A DNA stretch of 64,000 bases, from contig OY728137.1 in assembly GCA_963277665.1 (NCBI GenBank), forward strand, positions 1,176,414,670 to 1,176,478,669, given 5' to 3'. Shown here piece after piece: positions 12,222 to 23,480 of the stretch (positions within the stretch are counted from its first letter, which is position 1; each line of letters starts with the position of its first letter). The position numbers and the translations under genes are program-made. Origin of the DNA: Viscum album. Taxonomy: Eukaryota; Streptophyta; Magnoliopsida; Santalales; Viscaceae. Below the pieces are notes generated by a model, which saw only the letters and a program-made list of their open reading frames with translations, had not been told where the DNA came from and ran no database searches.

Positions 12222-12690
12222 GGCATCACCGACCCCCTCAGGCAAAACCTACTATGTCCTGCAAAACTCTCATTTTGTGCCTAATCCTTTTTCACATAGG
12301 AACTATTTTTCCTGCACATATCCAGTGTTTTTTCGCACCACATGCCTTTTCTATTTTTCAGAATTCTGATCCCGAAACACATTTTTGCGTGAGAAAACAA
12401 TCCTACTTTCACTATTGCACACAAAACAAATTTTTCATGCAATCCTTGTTTTTTGCACACCACTCCAATATTTCGCCCAAATCATGCCTTTTCCGAACAG
12501 ACATTTTTCCATTTCCTGATTTTAGGACCAATAATTTGGCACACACTGGGAAATGATGCCGCCATAAATACTATTGTTTGATTAAACTATATGATCACTT
12601 TACTAGAAAACATTCTGAACTTCCAATAATGATTGACAACAAGAACAAACCATAATCCAATTCTTACACAGAATGAACCTAGTTCTAATA

Positions 12691-12702
12691 ATCTCCCCCT
12701 TG
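12691..12702 (-). other. Polypurine tract, copia copy 2
   Basis: Minus strand reads CCAAGGGGGAGAT ending at the LTR 2 boundary. A second tract (TTTTTTAGGGGAGAT) lies at 13056-13070, as in copy 1. The remaining 12703-13139 is untranslated 3' DNA. Confidence 0.75.
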
Positions 12703-13139
12703 GATTCGTGGGAAATCACCAAATAAATTCAATAGTGGACCAACCACATGCAATCCTAAAATGAATCAATCAACTCAGCCAACACTCTAAGTCCATGTGA
12801 GAAATGATCAGTGTATAAAATAATAGGGGAAGCATTAATTGGTATACCATGTTTTGTAATTCTTAAAGACGCCCAAGCTAATCTCTAACTGTGTCACGGA
12901 AGCATTATTTTCCCTGAATGTATTCCTTCTCCTCCTAACACTGAATTCTCATCGTGAAATAGAACATGTCTTAAATTTATTCCTTCTTTCCCATTGCAAT
13001 TAAACCCAAAGAACAATATTTCATCATTGAACAGCTCAAAACACCCCTAGATAGTATCTCCCCTAAAAAACTACATAATATCCACAAAACAATTAAAAAT
13101 AGCTAACATAACCTGGGAGAGGGTTATTTTGTAACCTCT

Positions 13140-13700
13140 TTATGCACTGGGATGTAGATGAATACCAATGTTAAACTGATATTTCTCAAACACAGCCACT
13201 GATACTGTCTTGGTTAGGATATCAGCCACTTGCTCATCAGTTCCCACATAATCCATTCTAATCATGCCTTGATCAACTTTTTCTTTGATAAATTGATACC
13301 CGATTTCAATGTGTTTTGAACGAGAATGCTTAACATGATTCTTCATAAGATCAACTTAACTCTTTTTATCACAGTAAATGTCTATTTTTTGTTTCATCTC
13401 ATCACTAATATCTGTCAGTTGTTGCTTCATCCATAGTAGTTGAGTGCATGCCTTTGTGGTGAAGATATACTCAGCTTTATTTGTACTAATATAAGTACTT
13501 TCTTATTTCTTGCTCAACTATCCAAGACATTTATGCCAAATATAGAATTCTCCACCACTTTTAGATTTTTTGTCAACTACATATCCAACCTAGTCAGCAT
13601 CCAAAAATGCTGATAACTCACTGTCCCTTCCTATAGAAAAGTATAATCCACAATTGTGAATACCTTGAATATACTTCATTACTATTTTTACTCCTACCAT
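13140..13700 (-). pseudogene. Copia RNase H remnant, copy 2
   Basis: The last open segment (13140-13346) reads SRSKHIEIGYQFIKEKV and then YVGTDEQVADILTKTV, almost the consensus end of copia RNase H, and stops at 13140-13142. Upstream, SELSAFLDAD (about 13590-13620) starts the domain. Between them the frame is broken (LVG..D.KS pattern near 13560-13590). Homologous to 5962-6450. Confidence 0.8.
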
Positions 13701-14640
13701 ATGTTGTTCCATAGGATTACTATGAAAGATGGTTGCTAAGAATGTTGCAAATACAATGTAGGGCTTTGTTGCTGTTACGTACAATAAGATCCCAATGATT
13801 ATTCTATACATTATGGGATCCAAACTGGTCCCATACTCATGTCTTCCAAGTTTGGTTCCAATTGCAATTGGATTTGACATTGGTTTCAAGTCATGCATAT
13901 TAAATTTCTCCTGCATTTATTTTTCATACTTTTCCTGAAAAATGAATGTAAAATCCTTATTTTGAATCACCAGCAACCCTAAGAAATATGTGAGCTTCCC
14001 AATCATAGAAATTTATATTTCTGATTTCACGTTATTGGCGAATTCATCTACTGATTTCTACATGCTACCACCAAATATAATGTCATCAACGTAAACTAGA
14101 ACCAAGGAATAATATTTTGGTGGATTCATCACATAGAGATTGTGATCTACCCCACCACTTTTTAATTCTAGCTTCTCAAGGTAAGAATCCAGCCAGAAGT
14201 ACCACGCCCGTGGTGCCTATTTCAAGACATAGAGTGCTTTCTTTATTTTGAAAACCTTTGTTTCATTGGGACCAAGAAGAAAACCCACTGTTTGTTCAAT
14301 GTAGACATCTTCTTCAAGTACACCATTCAATAATTCTGTTTTGACATCCATTTGATATACTTTATATCCTCTTTGGAGTGCCATGGCATGGAAAAGCCTG
14401 ATTGACATCAGTCTAGCCACTTGTGCAAAGGTTTCTTCAACATCAACACCTACAATATGGGAATATTCTTTACATTCCAGTTGTGCCTTGTTTCTAATCA
14501 CACTTACATGCACATGAAACTTGTTCTTGAATATATATTTCGTACCAATCACATTGTGACCTTCGGGTCTCTTGACTAGATCCCATGTCTTGTTCTTGTC
14601 AATCTGATCTTACTCTTCATTCATGGCTGTCACCCAAGAT
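13700..14640 (-). pseudogene. Copia reverse transcriptase remnant, copy 2 (YVDD retained)
   Basis: The open segment 14217-14552 contains IGTKYIFKNKF, VDVEETFAQVARL, YKVYQMDVKTELLNG and VYIEQTVGF, in copia RT order. Further left the minus strand reads LVYVDDIIFGG, with the catalytic YVDD at 14082-14093. The 13590-13916 segment covers the thumb and connection (LKPMSNPIAIGTKL, MKYIQGIHNCGLYF). Stops and frameshifts lie between these pieces, for example around 13917-14080 and at 14217. The acidic linker to integrase is at about 14640-15080. Confidence 0.82.
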
Positions 14641-15079
14641 TCATCATTTTAAGATTCTTCAAATAAGGATAGATCTAAAATTGATAGAAATGCATATTGT
14701 GTGTTATTCTTCATCCTCCTTATTTGTGTGGGTGCACTCCTATCCCCAATTATGTGAGATGGATCAGTCTCAGCTCTTTGATTTCTCTTGTGAGGTTTAC
14801 TCACATTCTATCCAGCCGAGGTTTCCTCTTCAGATTTTTCTTCTAACTCAACATCATGATGTGACTTATGAGTGTTTTTTACACCTTCATCTATTTATGT
14901 ATTTATATTTACGCCATGTTCACATTCTTCCTCACTTTATATCATATCATCATATGAAATCCTTTAAGAATTTTTGGTTTTCTCTTCAATGATCTTAACA
15001 TAAATTCTTTCCACAATCCTTACTAATCTCTTGTTGAAAAACTTATTGGTTTTGATGTTTATTGAGTATCCAAGGAATA

Positions 15080-16120
15080 TTCCTTCATCTTCATTGTATT
15101 CATATTTCCCATGATTTCTTTCTTTGTTTCTAATTAAGCACTTTCCACCAAAAACGTGAAATTATTTCAAATAGGGTTTCCTTCCATGCCACAATTCATA
15201 AGGTGTCTTTGTATCACCCTATAAAGTCCTGTTATATTTTGAATATACACTGCATCTTAAATATCCTCTTTACAGTAATGCTGGGGAATACAAACCTCAA
15301 TCTGCATAGTTCTTTCCATGTTGTTCACCTATAAATTTCTGATCTCAACAACTTCATTTTGCAGTGGAGTTCTCATGAAAGATACCTTATGTTGTATCCC
15401 ATGCTTCTCCAGGTAGTTTTCAAATTAAATGGACGTGTATTCTCCTCCATTGCCTGATTAAAACACTTTTATTGTTCATCTAATATCATTCTTCGTGATT
15501 CGATGATATGTTTTCATGCAGTCATGTACATGTTGTTTCATATGTATAACCTATACAGATGCCATTCTACTATAATTATATTTAAAAATGACGAATTACC
15601 TTTCTCCATGAGTTCCGTAAACATTTATCGGGCCACATACATCTGTATGAGTAAGATCAAGAAGATGTGATTCCCTTTTCTTCTTTGGATGATATGAACT
15701 GCAGACCAGCTTCCCAAGAATGAAAGCATCACAAGACTTTTCACGGTCATGATTTAGGTTGGGAATGTCGATTATAATCCTCAATTTTGACATTTTCTCC
15801 ATTTCTTGTTGATTGATGTTCCCCAATCTCTGATGAGACAAATTTTCATCTTCTTCAACAGTCATGTAACAAACGTATTTTTTACAATCAACCTGATATA
15901 TGTTGCCTTCTATTCTATAAGCCTTCATAAGTGTATTTTCTATCTTTCCCTTGATAGTGCAGCCTTTCTGACTAAAAGTAACTATAAGTCCTGAGTCACA
16001 GCGTTTACTCATGCTGAGGATATTATGATGTAGGCCATCTAGATAAAAAACTTCAGTTTTCTTTATCTCACCATTAGTTAATTCTGTACTTCCACTACCT
16101 CTTATTTTTAGAGATCCATC
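15080..16120 (-). pseudogene. Copia pre-integrase and integrase remnant, copy 2
   Basis: The segment 15596-16012 holds the GAG-pre-integrase region (LIVTFSQKGC..IKGKIENTLMK), then LSHQRLGNINQQEMEK and the start of the core, HLLDLTHTDVCGPINV, with the first catalytic Asp intact. The downstream core (15080-15595) is visible only as pieces: YTSI near 15435 and PKTPYELWHGRKP-like codons near 15175-15215. Homologous to 7940-8900. Confidence 0.75.
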
Positions 16121-16205
16121 ATTACAAAACCGTACTATTCCATCAAACCTCCTTTAGATATCCTTTAATAGGCTTGCATTACATGTCATATGAGAAGAAC
16201 AAATT

Positions 16206-16223
16206 GCTATCCAAAATCTAGGT
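16206..16223 (-). pseudogene. Copia protease active-site remnant, copy 2
   Basis: The minus strand codes T-stop-ILDS, then N; the family pattern is W.LDSG. The Trp codon has become TAG and the Gly is lost. It lies 150 bp left of the chromovirus insertion, so the insertion falls between protease and the gag zinc knuckle. Confidence 0.5.
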
Positions 16224-16372
16224 AGTTTTTTTAGCTTTGAGGGCCACCTCTACAAGGTTGTATTTCTCAATTTTCTTCTTTTATTTCCATGAGACATTGG
16301 ATTGAGTGTAGAACACTAACATCCTTTCAATTCTCTCTTTTGTGTACATTGGTTATTCATAGTCGAAATATT

Positions 16373-16377
16373 TTTAG
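16373..16377. repeat. Target site duplication TTTAG, left of chromovirus 1
   Basis: TTTAG here and CTTAG at 28181-28185, one mismatch. The uninterrupted copia copy 1 has the matching sequence near 9191-9206, which confirms where the break lies. Confidence 0.7.
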
Positions 16378-17759
16378 TATAAGGCCCCAGCCTTAAACCT
16401 TACTTAATCTTGAGTTATTACAAGATTACACATTGAGGATCTTTTCGGGTTTAGAGTTTTAGAGAATTAGATCATAAAACCTGCATTACATTCCACATGT
16501 AAACAAAGTAGTTACATAAAGATAGTATTCTTCTTTCCCATCAATGGAAACATATTTAAAATAAAACATGGATTCTTTCTTGATACTTCCTTGACACTAT
16601 CATCATATCATGTACCTTTCCCTTGACCTGTGAAAAACATTTCAAAAAAACATGGGATGAGCATAAAAAGCTCAGTAAGGGATATAAAAATATGGAAGGG
16701 AATCATGAGTACATATATACATAAAAATGAAATCATACTTTACCTATAAAACATAAGCACTTTAACATACCTCATCAAATCATGAATAAATCATAGAAAT
16801 CATAAGACATAAAGGTAACTTGAGGCATTCATAACATTCTTACTTAGGGAGTAACCCTCTTGGTTACATTTGGAATACCCATCACAGTATATTCCCTAAA
16901 TCTCTTCGGAGAAACCATAATGTTTTACTCCTTTGCATTACCCAATGCATTGGAGAGCTATATCGGGCTCACCCTCCCTTAGTCTATCACAGAACTACCC
17001 GTCCTCATAATAATGCCCAAGAACCTCAACATAATCGTATCACATAAAACATGCATAAAGGAAACATAAAATTTACACCTTTCAATCACAAGATATAAAT
17101 ACTACACATTGATATAAAAACATTATGGAAACAATTTTCAATACCAAAATAAAATAAAAGTAAAACATGGTATTTATTTTTCTTTTAAAAAAAGGTATGG
17201 CTTGTAGAGGAAGCTGAAACTCAAATAACGGTCACAACAGCAGAGAAGTCGTTGTCTCCGCATACGTACGACAAAAACATTCCCTTTTGTCATTTAGTAA
17301 ATGCTTCGTATAAAAAAGATTCCTTTTGAATAAACGTAAAAGTCCAAGGGGTTTATACACCGTATAAAAGAAGGTTGTGTATAAAACAAAATATGAATCA
17401 ATGAAAGGAGATTGATATGAAGTCCCATACCTCCGGTCCGACTTGACTCGGTCGTTCTTTAATCTCCGGAATAATAAACTTGAGTTAATTTCTACTTGTT
17501 TAAGAACCTTTTTCAAGTTCATTATTCCTTTTATTTCACTTATTTCCATGACATTAACACTATGTAATTATTTAAGTTAATAACGGTCGTTTTAACGATC
17601 ATTGGTACTTGAGTCAAAAATAAACCCTTTATAATTACAAGTTGTTCATGTATCCATTATATCTAGAATGGTAATCATGATGTATATATCATATATATCC
17701 AGTATATACATGCATTTATAATATTATATAATCATTTATAGGTAAGAAATGAAATGCAC

Positions 17760-17797
17760 CGTTCATGGAGACGGTAAGCCGTACGTACGCATGAACA
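17760..17797. other. Conserved potential stem-loop in chromovirus 1 LTR
   Basis: GTTCATG pairs with CATGAAC, and inside it ACGG pairs with CCGT around a TAAG loop. The same arrangement is in the other LTR near 25995-26030, where the loop reads CAAG. It lies in the transcribed part of the LTR. Confidence 0.45.
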
Positions 17798-18511
17798 ATA
17801 CATTCATTTCTATTTCGTATTTTATAGAATGGAATCATAATTATATAAAGGTATATTATAATTCCAGTATAATATCATATATAATATCATAGTTCCATCC
17901 GTTATACGTCCCACATATGGTATTTAATGAATCAAATCACTTTGAGGGGGCGGTAGTCCGCACTTCCTTAAATGAAGATATCACGTTCACCCATAATGGA
18001 AACCATAAAGGTATGCCCAAAATGAAAAATACAGAAGCTTAAGGAAAACATAAACATATTATATATCATATATAAATATATTGTCATCTTAATGGCCACC
18101 TTTGAAGGTGTTAAAAGAATGTTGAACAATCATCATTTCGGGAGGCATAAATTCACCATCCACAGAAACAGTATGTTCGTTAACCATTAGATGTAGGTGT
18201 GTGTAAGTGTAGCTCGAATCCATATTATAAAAACATCCTAGTATATTGAGGATACTGGAGTTGTTACAAAAGAAAATAATAAAAAGATTTTAGGGGGTTG
18301 GAGAAGCAAAATAAAACAAAATGACTTAAAAGAAGACATTACCATAAAATCGGGTAACTCCCTTTGGTTTGAGCTCAAAGGCTTCCTTGGGAAGCCTTCT
18401 GCCTAAAGTGAGGCTTCAACGAGTAAGAGAGGGATGTTTAGAGACAAAATGATCAGGTTTTGGCCGAGCCAAAGGCTTTGTAAGAGTGGGTAAGGTGGTA
18501 GAGGTGGGGGC

Positions 18512-18519
18512 CTTTTATA
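18512..18519 (-). promoter_or_regulatory. Probable TATA box, chromovirus 1 3' LTR
   Basis: TATAAAAG on the minus strand in a C/T-rich setting; the same motif is at 26747-26754 in the other LTR. Confidence 0.65.
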
Positions 18520-19941
18520 AGAGGAGAGGATGAGCACTCTTGGAAAGTAAAGATAAGTTACTTTATTTTAAAAAGCGTTTCGGATTCAAAAGGTCCCACA
18601 TTGATATAATTCTAGAATAAGGTGATAAGGGTTCTAAATCTACTAATCCAATTGGTTTTGGACATGTGTAGGTCTTAGATATTACATTATCTTTCCATTT
18701 TATTTAAATCGTTAAATAATGAGGTCATCACTGCATCATCATGATGTCATAAATAATTTAATTTATTTAATCTATAAAGATTATAAAACAAATTCTATGA
18801 TGTAGGAAAGCTTTTTAGCTTTCTAATGAATATTTATAGTCAAAATTCTGACTTGTATACCCCCATGTAAAAATTGTTTTAGTAAAACACGTTATGTGTG
18901 TGTCATTTTTACTTTAACATTTAATAAAAAGTTATTTATGTCATTTCCTAACCAAAGTGGCTCCATGGGGTCCCCAATTTGACCCATGGCTTTTCTTGGT
19001 CGTCCATGACACAACCAATGAGGGTAGGACATGTGTGAAGCTCATCTCATATTATTAAAACATTATTTTTACCTTAAACTACACTAATTACCACTAATCG
19101 CGTTTAAGAACTTAATAGTTACTATTCACCAAAAATTATTTTAATCTCATTGAACCACATTTTACTTCTTAATTACAACCATGTATGTAGGATTTTTGAA
19201 ATTCAAAACACAATGATGGCAAAATTTCATTTAAACGGAAAAATCAGTTTTTATAAGTACCACTTAGTCGTTTCACTATTCATCAAAAATTGACGTTTTT
19301 CAGAAAATTACCAAAAATTCACCCTAAGCTATATTTGATACTCCGAATTAAAAAATGAAGTCTATTTTAAAAAATTAAAAACATATAAGTCACATTAATT
19401 AATTTAATAATTAATTTCCGTTGTCATGACAAATAGCGGGTTTTTTTGAAACAATATCTTTGAAATGATTGACACTAGTTTAAGTCAAATTTCAAAGTCA
19501 AATTGATTCCAATGACCACCATTGGATTAAATGGTAAAAATATATTGTAATTTCACTTTAAAACCAATTCAAAATATGATCTAATCATATTAATAAATTA
19601 GATTAAAGAGAGTTTTTGAATTAAAATACAACATTTTACAATATTCATTAAAAAATGAACATTGTCAGAAAAATACCAAAAATTCACACAAAGTAAATTT
19701 TGATGTCCCAATCATAAAGAATAAGTTTATTTTGACAAACATAGATTATAAAATTGTCAAAAGATATATTTAAAAATGGTTTTCCATCAAAAGGCAGTAA
19801 AACAATCCTTTAAAAAATATTAGTGTATTCAATGCTTAAGATTGGATTAATTTTTATTTTAAGCCTCTAAAACACTATATAATTCATTAATAGACATAGA
19901 TAAAAAATATATATTACTCATTACTTACTTGGGATGTTACA

Positions 19942-19956
19942 TCCTTCCCCCATTTA
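19942..19956 (-). other. Polypurine tract of chromovirus 1
   Basis: Minus strand AAATGGGGGAAGGA directly before the LTR start TGTAAC. Only about 25 bp separate it from the polyprotein stop. Confidence 0.8.
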
Positions 19957-19980
19957 GAAAATTGCGTCCCCACAATTTAT

Positions 19981-20529
19981 TTACTTATCAAATAAATGAG
20001 GGTACTTATCCCTCATTGCATTTTCATATTCCCATGTTGCCTCTTCCATCATGTGGTTTTTCCACAAAACCTTTACCTGATTAATCACCTTATTTCGTAA
20101 CACTTGCTCCCGGTGGTCAAGAATCTGGACAGGTTGTTCCTCATAAGATAGGTTCTCTTCCAGCTAAACTACCTCTGGACTCAAAACATGAGATGGATCT
20201 GGCATGTACTTCCTCAAAATCGAAACATGAAAAACATTGTGTACCTGAGATAAACTCAGAGGTAAAGCCACTCTGTATGCAACTGATCCAACTCCCTCCA
20301 GAATTTCATATGGTCCAATTAACCTTGGACTCAGCTTTCCTTTCTTACCAAATCGCATCACACTTTTCCATAGTGATACTTTGAGAAAAGCATGATCACC
20401 TACCTCAAAAGAGAGATCCTTCCTCCTATTGTCCGCATAACTCTTCTGCCTGCTCTGAGCTGTTCTCATGTGTTTCTGAATCAGCTGAACTTTTTCTGCC
20501 ATCTCTTCTACCAATTCTTGTCCCATCAA
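19981..20529 (-). pseudogene. Chromovirus 1 integrase C-terminus and chromodomain
   Basis: The open part (20164-20529) has SYADNRRKDL..FEVGDHAFLKVS, then GKLSPRLIGPYEILE, VAYRVALP and VHNVFHVSILRKY, the typical GPY/F-containing C-terminal integrase domain. After a TAG at 20164-20166 the frame continues through EENLSYEEQPVQILD, NKVIKQVKVLW and EEATWEYENAM to KYPHLF and a TAA at 19981-19983. This tail is a plant chromovirus chromodomain, thought to steer integration to heterochromatin marked by histone methylation. Apart from the TAG it is well kept. Confidence 0.9.
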
Positions 20530-21084
20530 CTACCTTTCACCCACTTCATCCCAGAAATTTGGAGTTCGACACCGCTTCCCATATAATGCCTGAAATGGTG
20601 CTATTTGTATACTAGAATGAAAACTGATATTATATGAAAATTCAACCAATGAAAGATGTTGGTCCCAACTTCCCTGATAATCCATAGAGAAAGAACGTAG
20701 CATATCCTCCAATGTTTGAATTGTTCATTCTGACTGCCCATCTGATTGAGGATGAAAAACTGTACTAAAATTTAATTTAGTATCCAACGACTTCTGAAGG
20801 CCTTTCCAAAAGTTAGAAGTGAACCTGGGATCGCGGTCAGATACAATGGAGAGAGGAACTCTATGTAACCTAACCATCTCTTTAAGATACAAACGGGAAA
20901 GTTGATCTAGGGAAAAAGTATCTCGTATAGAAAGGAAATGAGCCGATTTGGTCAAGCGATCAACAATAACCCAGATTGCATTATTACCTCGAGATGTCTT
21001 CAGTAATCCCAAAACAAAGTCCATGGATATATTCTCCCATTTACACTCTAGAACTGGTAAAGGCTGAAGCATCCCTTTTGGTAA
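20530..21084 (-). pseudogene. Chromovirus 1 integrase catalytic core
   Basis: Core DDE integrase. The right segment (20725-21072) begins PLPVLECKWENISMDFVLGL, with the first catalytic Asp in MDFV, then WVIVDRLTKSAHF, PLSIVSDRDPRFTS with the second Asp, and FHPQSDGQSE. A TGA at 20725-20727 (family Arg codon, CGA) follows. The left segment (20530-20712) continues with LVEFSYNISFHSSI and ALYGKRCRTPNFWDEVGE. A TAG at 20530-20532 separates it from the C-terminal domain. Both breaks are single-codon stops in an otherwise continuous frame. Confidence 0.9.
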
Positions 21085-21429
21085 CTATCGCACTGCTTTA
21101 ACCTGCTGACAAGTCAAACACTTCACAGTAAAATCAGCAATATCTCTTTTCATTCCATCCCACCAGTAATACTCCCGCAGATCTCTATACATCTTAGTAC
21201 TGCCAGGATGAACTGAAAACTGAGAACTATGAGCTTCACATAACAACTCTCTCTTAAACTGTGAATCACAAGGCACACACAATCTCTTCCCAAATCTCAA
21301 AACACAATTACTATCAATGTTGAATTCAAGAAACTTACCTTTCTGAACCAGCTCTACCTTTTTCTGCAACTCACTATCTTGCTTCTGTGCTAGCTTGATT
21401 CTATCTGATAGAGATGATCTCACGGATAC
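21085..21429 (-). pseudogene. Chromovirus 1 integrase zinc-binding (H2C2) domain
   Basis: Segment 21085-21423 holds EAHSSQFSVHPGSTKM followed by YYWWDGMKRDI and CLTCQQVKA, the His-His-Cys-Cys zinc-binding domain ahead of the integrase core. It is bounded by TAG codons at 21085-21087 and 21430-21432. Confidence 0.88.
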
Positions 21430-22109
21430 CTAAAACAAAACATAAGAACATCCTGCGCCAAAAACTTCTATGCCAAAGTTCATCAAATCCTTAACCAAAG
21501 GATCACGTTCCAAACGCAACATTGCTAATGAAGCATTACTTTTTCGACTCAAAGCATCAACCACTTTATTTTCTTTTCCCGGATGGTAATGAATTGTACA
21601 ATCATAATCCTTGATTAATTCTATCCATATCCTTTGTATCATGTTCAATTCTTTCTGAGTGAACATATACTTTAATCTTTGTGATCGGTATATATTTCAC
21701 ACTTTACTCCATACAAATGATGCCTCCAAATTTTTAAAGCAAAAACAACAGCAGCTAATTCCAAATCATGTGTAGGGTAATTTACCTCATGAGTTTTCAA
21801 CTGTTGTGAAGCATAAGCAATTACATGATCATTCTGCATTAGGATTCAACCATGTCCGTTCAATGAAGCATCACTGTAGATAAAAAACTCACCATTCCAG
21901 GAAGGTAGTGCCAAAACTAGAGCATTCACCAATCTTCTTTTCAATTCCGGAAAAAAATCATCACATTCTTTTGTCTAGATAAACTTAACACCCTTCCAAG
22001 TTAGCTTAGTCATTGGACTAGATAACCGTGAAAAATTTCTAACAAACCTTCGGTAATAGCCTGCCAAACCAAGGAGGCTACGAATCTCAGTTACATTTGT
22101 GGGTCTTGG
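21430..22109 (-). pseudogene. Chromovirus 1 RNase H
   Basis: After RT the minus strand reads [18 protein letters not shown], then (past a TAG at 21975-21977) FFIYSDASLNGHG, the RNase H start with its catalytic Asp, [32 protein letters not shown] and TDHK. A small deletion near 21672-21690 shifts the frame before YMFTQKEL. Segment 21430-21666 ends the domain with [16 protein letters not shown] and VVDALSRK. Confidence 0.87.
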
Positions 22110-22838
22110 CTAGTCTTCCACAACTTTTGTTTTTGTAGGATCAACAGTTATCCCATCTTTAGAAACAATGTGACCAAGGAATGAAATTTGTTGTAACCAA
22201 AACTCACACTTGCTGAATTTCCCATACAATTTCTTTTCTTTTAATGTTTGCAAGATAACCCTTAAATGTATTTCATGCTCTTCTTTACTTTTAGAAAACA
22301 CCAAAATATCATCAACAAAAACCACCACAAACTTATCCAAGAACTCATGGAAAATTCTATTCATTATGTCCATGAATACAGCATGTGCATTGGTTAGCCC
22401 AAAAGGCATTACTACAAACTCATAATGGCCATATCTTGTACAGAATGCGGTCTTCGGAACGTCTTCTTCCTTTACCTTTAGCTGATGGTACCCCGATCTC
22501 AAGTCAATATTTGAAAAATACTGAGCTCCCTGGAGCTGATCAAACAAATCATCGATATGAGGCAAAGGATATTTGTTCATAACAGTGATGTTATTCAAGG
22601 CTCTATAATCAATGCAAAGTCTCATAGAACCACCTTTCTTTTTAACAAATAAAATAGGAGCACCCCATGGTGATGTGCTAGGTCGAATGAAACCTTTCTC
22701 TAATAAATCTTGCAATTTCTCCTTCAACTCTAAAAGGTCAATTTGAGCCATTCGATAAGGGGGTTTGGAAATTGGCTTAGCATCAGGAACTAAGTCAATA
22801 GTAAACTCAACTTCCCGATCTGGTATTATTCCAGGGAA
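22110..22838 (-). pseudogene. Chromovirus 1 reverse transcriptase
   Basis: The 213-codon open segment (22110-22751) is a near-complete gypsy [59 protein letters not shown] (catalytic Asp), [35 protein letters not shown] (catalytic VDD) and FLGHIV. Residues 22752-22838 supply the upstream DREVEF and PPYR block. It is closed by a TAG at 22110-22112 where the family has Trp (VE.WP), and separated from protease by a TAG at 22839-22841. Confidence 0.93.
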
Positions 22839-23474
22839 CTAATCAGAAAAAACATCAGGATACTCATTTACCACTGGCACATCATTAATCTGAACAGTTC
22901 CTTTATTTTCAATGATGTGTGCAAGGTAACATTCATTTCCATATTTTACAAGTTTCTTGGCCTCTTGATAAGTTATCAATAGTAAGGGTTCATTCTTGTA
23001 CACAAACTGAAAGTATTTCTGAAAAGAAACTTCTTTAGCTCTACAGTAAATCTTAGCATGGTAAATAGAGAGACAATCCATACCCAGGATAGCATCAAAC
23101 TCTACTAGAGGTAGAACAATAAGGTTTGCAAGTAGGTTCTTTCCACAGATAAGGATAGGAAGATTCTTATAAATTCTTTTTGCCTCAACATTCCCCCCAG
23201 GTGTTTTTACCAAAAGTTCAGGAGTCATTTCATGAGATGGTATTCCCATTTTACTAGAAAAGTTTTTAGAGATGAAAGAATTTGTAGACCCCGAATCAAA
23301 CAACACACTAGCATAATCTGAAAAAACAAACAAGGTACCTGATACAACTTCATTTGATAGCCCGACATCTGCTGAAGTAGTTGCAAAGGATTTCACCACC
23401 CCTTTCTGCTTGTAGTCTAACTGCTTCCCATCACTCAAGATCATTGTCAGACACTCGTTTGCATAGTGACCCAT
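22839..23474 (-). pseudogene. Chromovirus 1 aspartic protease region
   Basis: Begins inside the second zinc knuckle (GHYANEC), then SGTLFVFSDYASVLFDSGST with the catalytic DSG followed by NSFIS, and FDAILGMDCLSIYHAKI, the family's C-terminal protease block. Ends VVNEYPDVFSD before a TAG. Catalytic motif intact. Confidence 0.9.
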
Positions 23475-23480
23475 CTCATT

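Larger units (their letters stand above)
11309..12690 (-). repeat. Copia LTR 2 (shared middle LTR)
   Basis: 1382 bp, TG at 11309-11310 on the plus strand; the other end reads CTAATA where LTRs 1 and 3 have CCAACA. It serves as 5' LTR for internal copy 1 (primer site at 11295) and as 3' LTR for internal copy 2 (polypurine tract at 12691). It is flanked by element DNA on both sides and by no target duplication, which shows the tandem structure. Confidence 0.88.
16378..19941 (-). repeat. Chromovirus 1, 3' LTR
   Basis: 3564 bp. On the minus strand it starts TGTAACATCCC at 19941 and ends CTTATA at 16378 (a non-canonical end shared by the other LTR). The TATA box at 18512-18519 puts U3 at about 18520-19941 and leaves an unusually long R/U5 of about 2.1 kb. 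U3 contains diverged internal repeats (19281-19390 against 19641-19750). Near 16622-16681 the minus strand has a TACTGAG...TATGCTCATCCC...CACAGG block shared with the other gypsy elements here. Confidence 0.92.

Noticed and set aside
20193..20586. Plus-strand frames opposite the chromovirus integrase (20193-20384, 20392-20586) and RT (22210-22582)
   Set aside because: Shadows of the minus-strand polyprotein.
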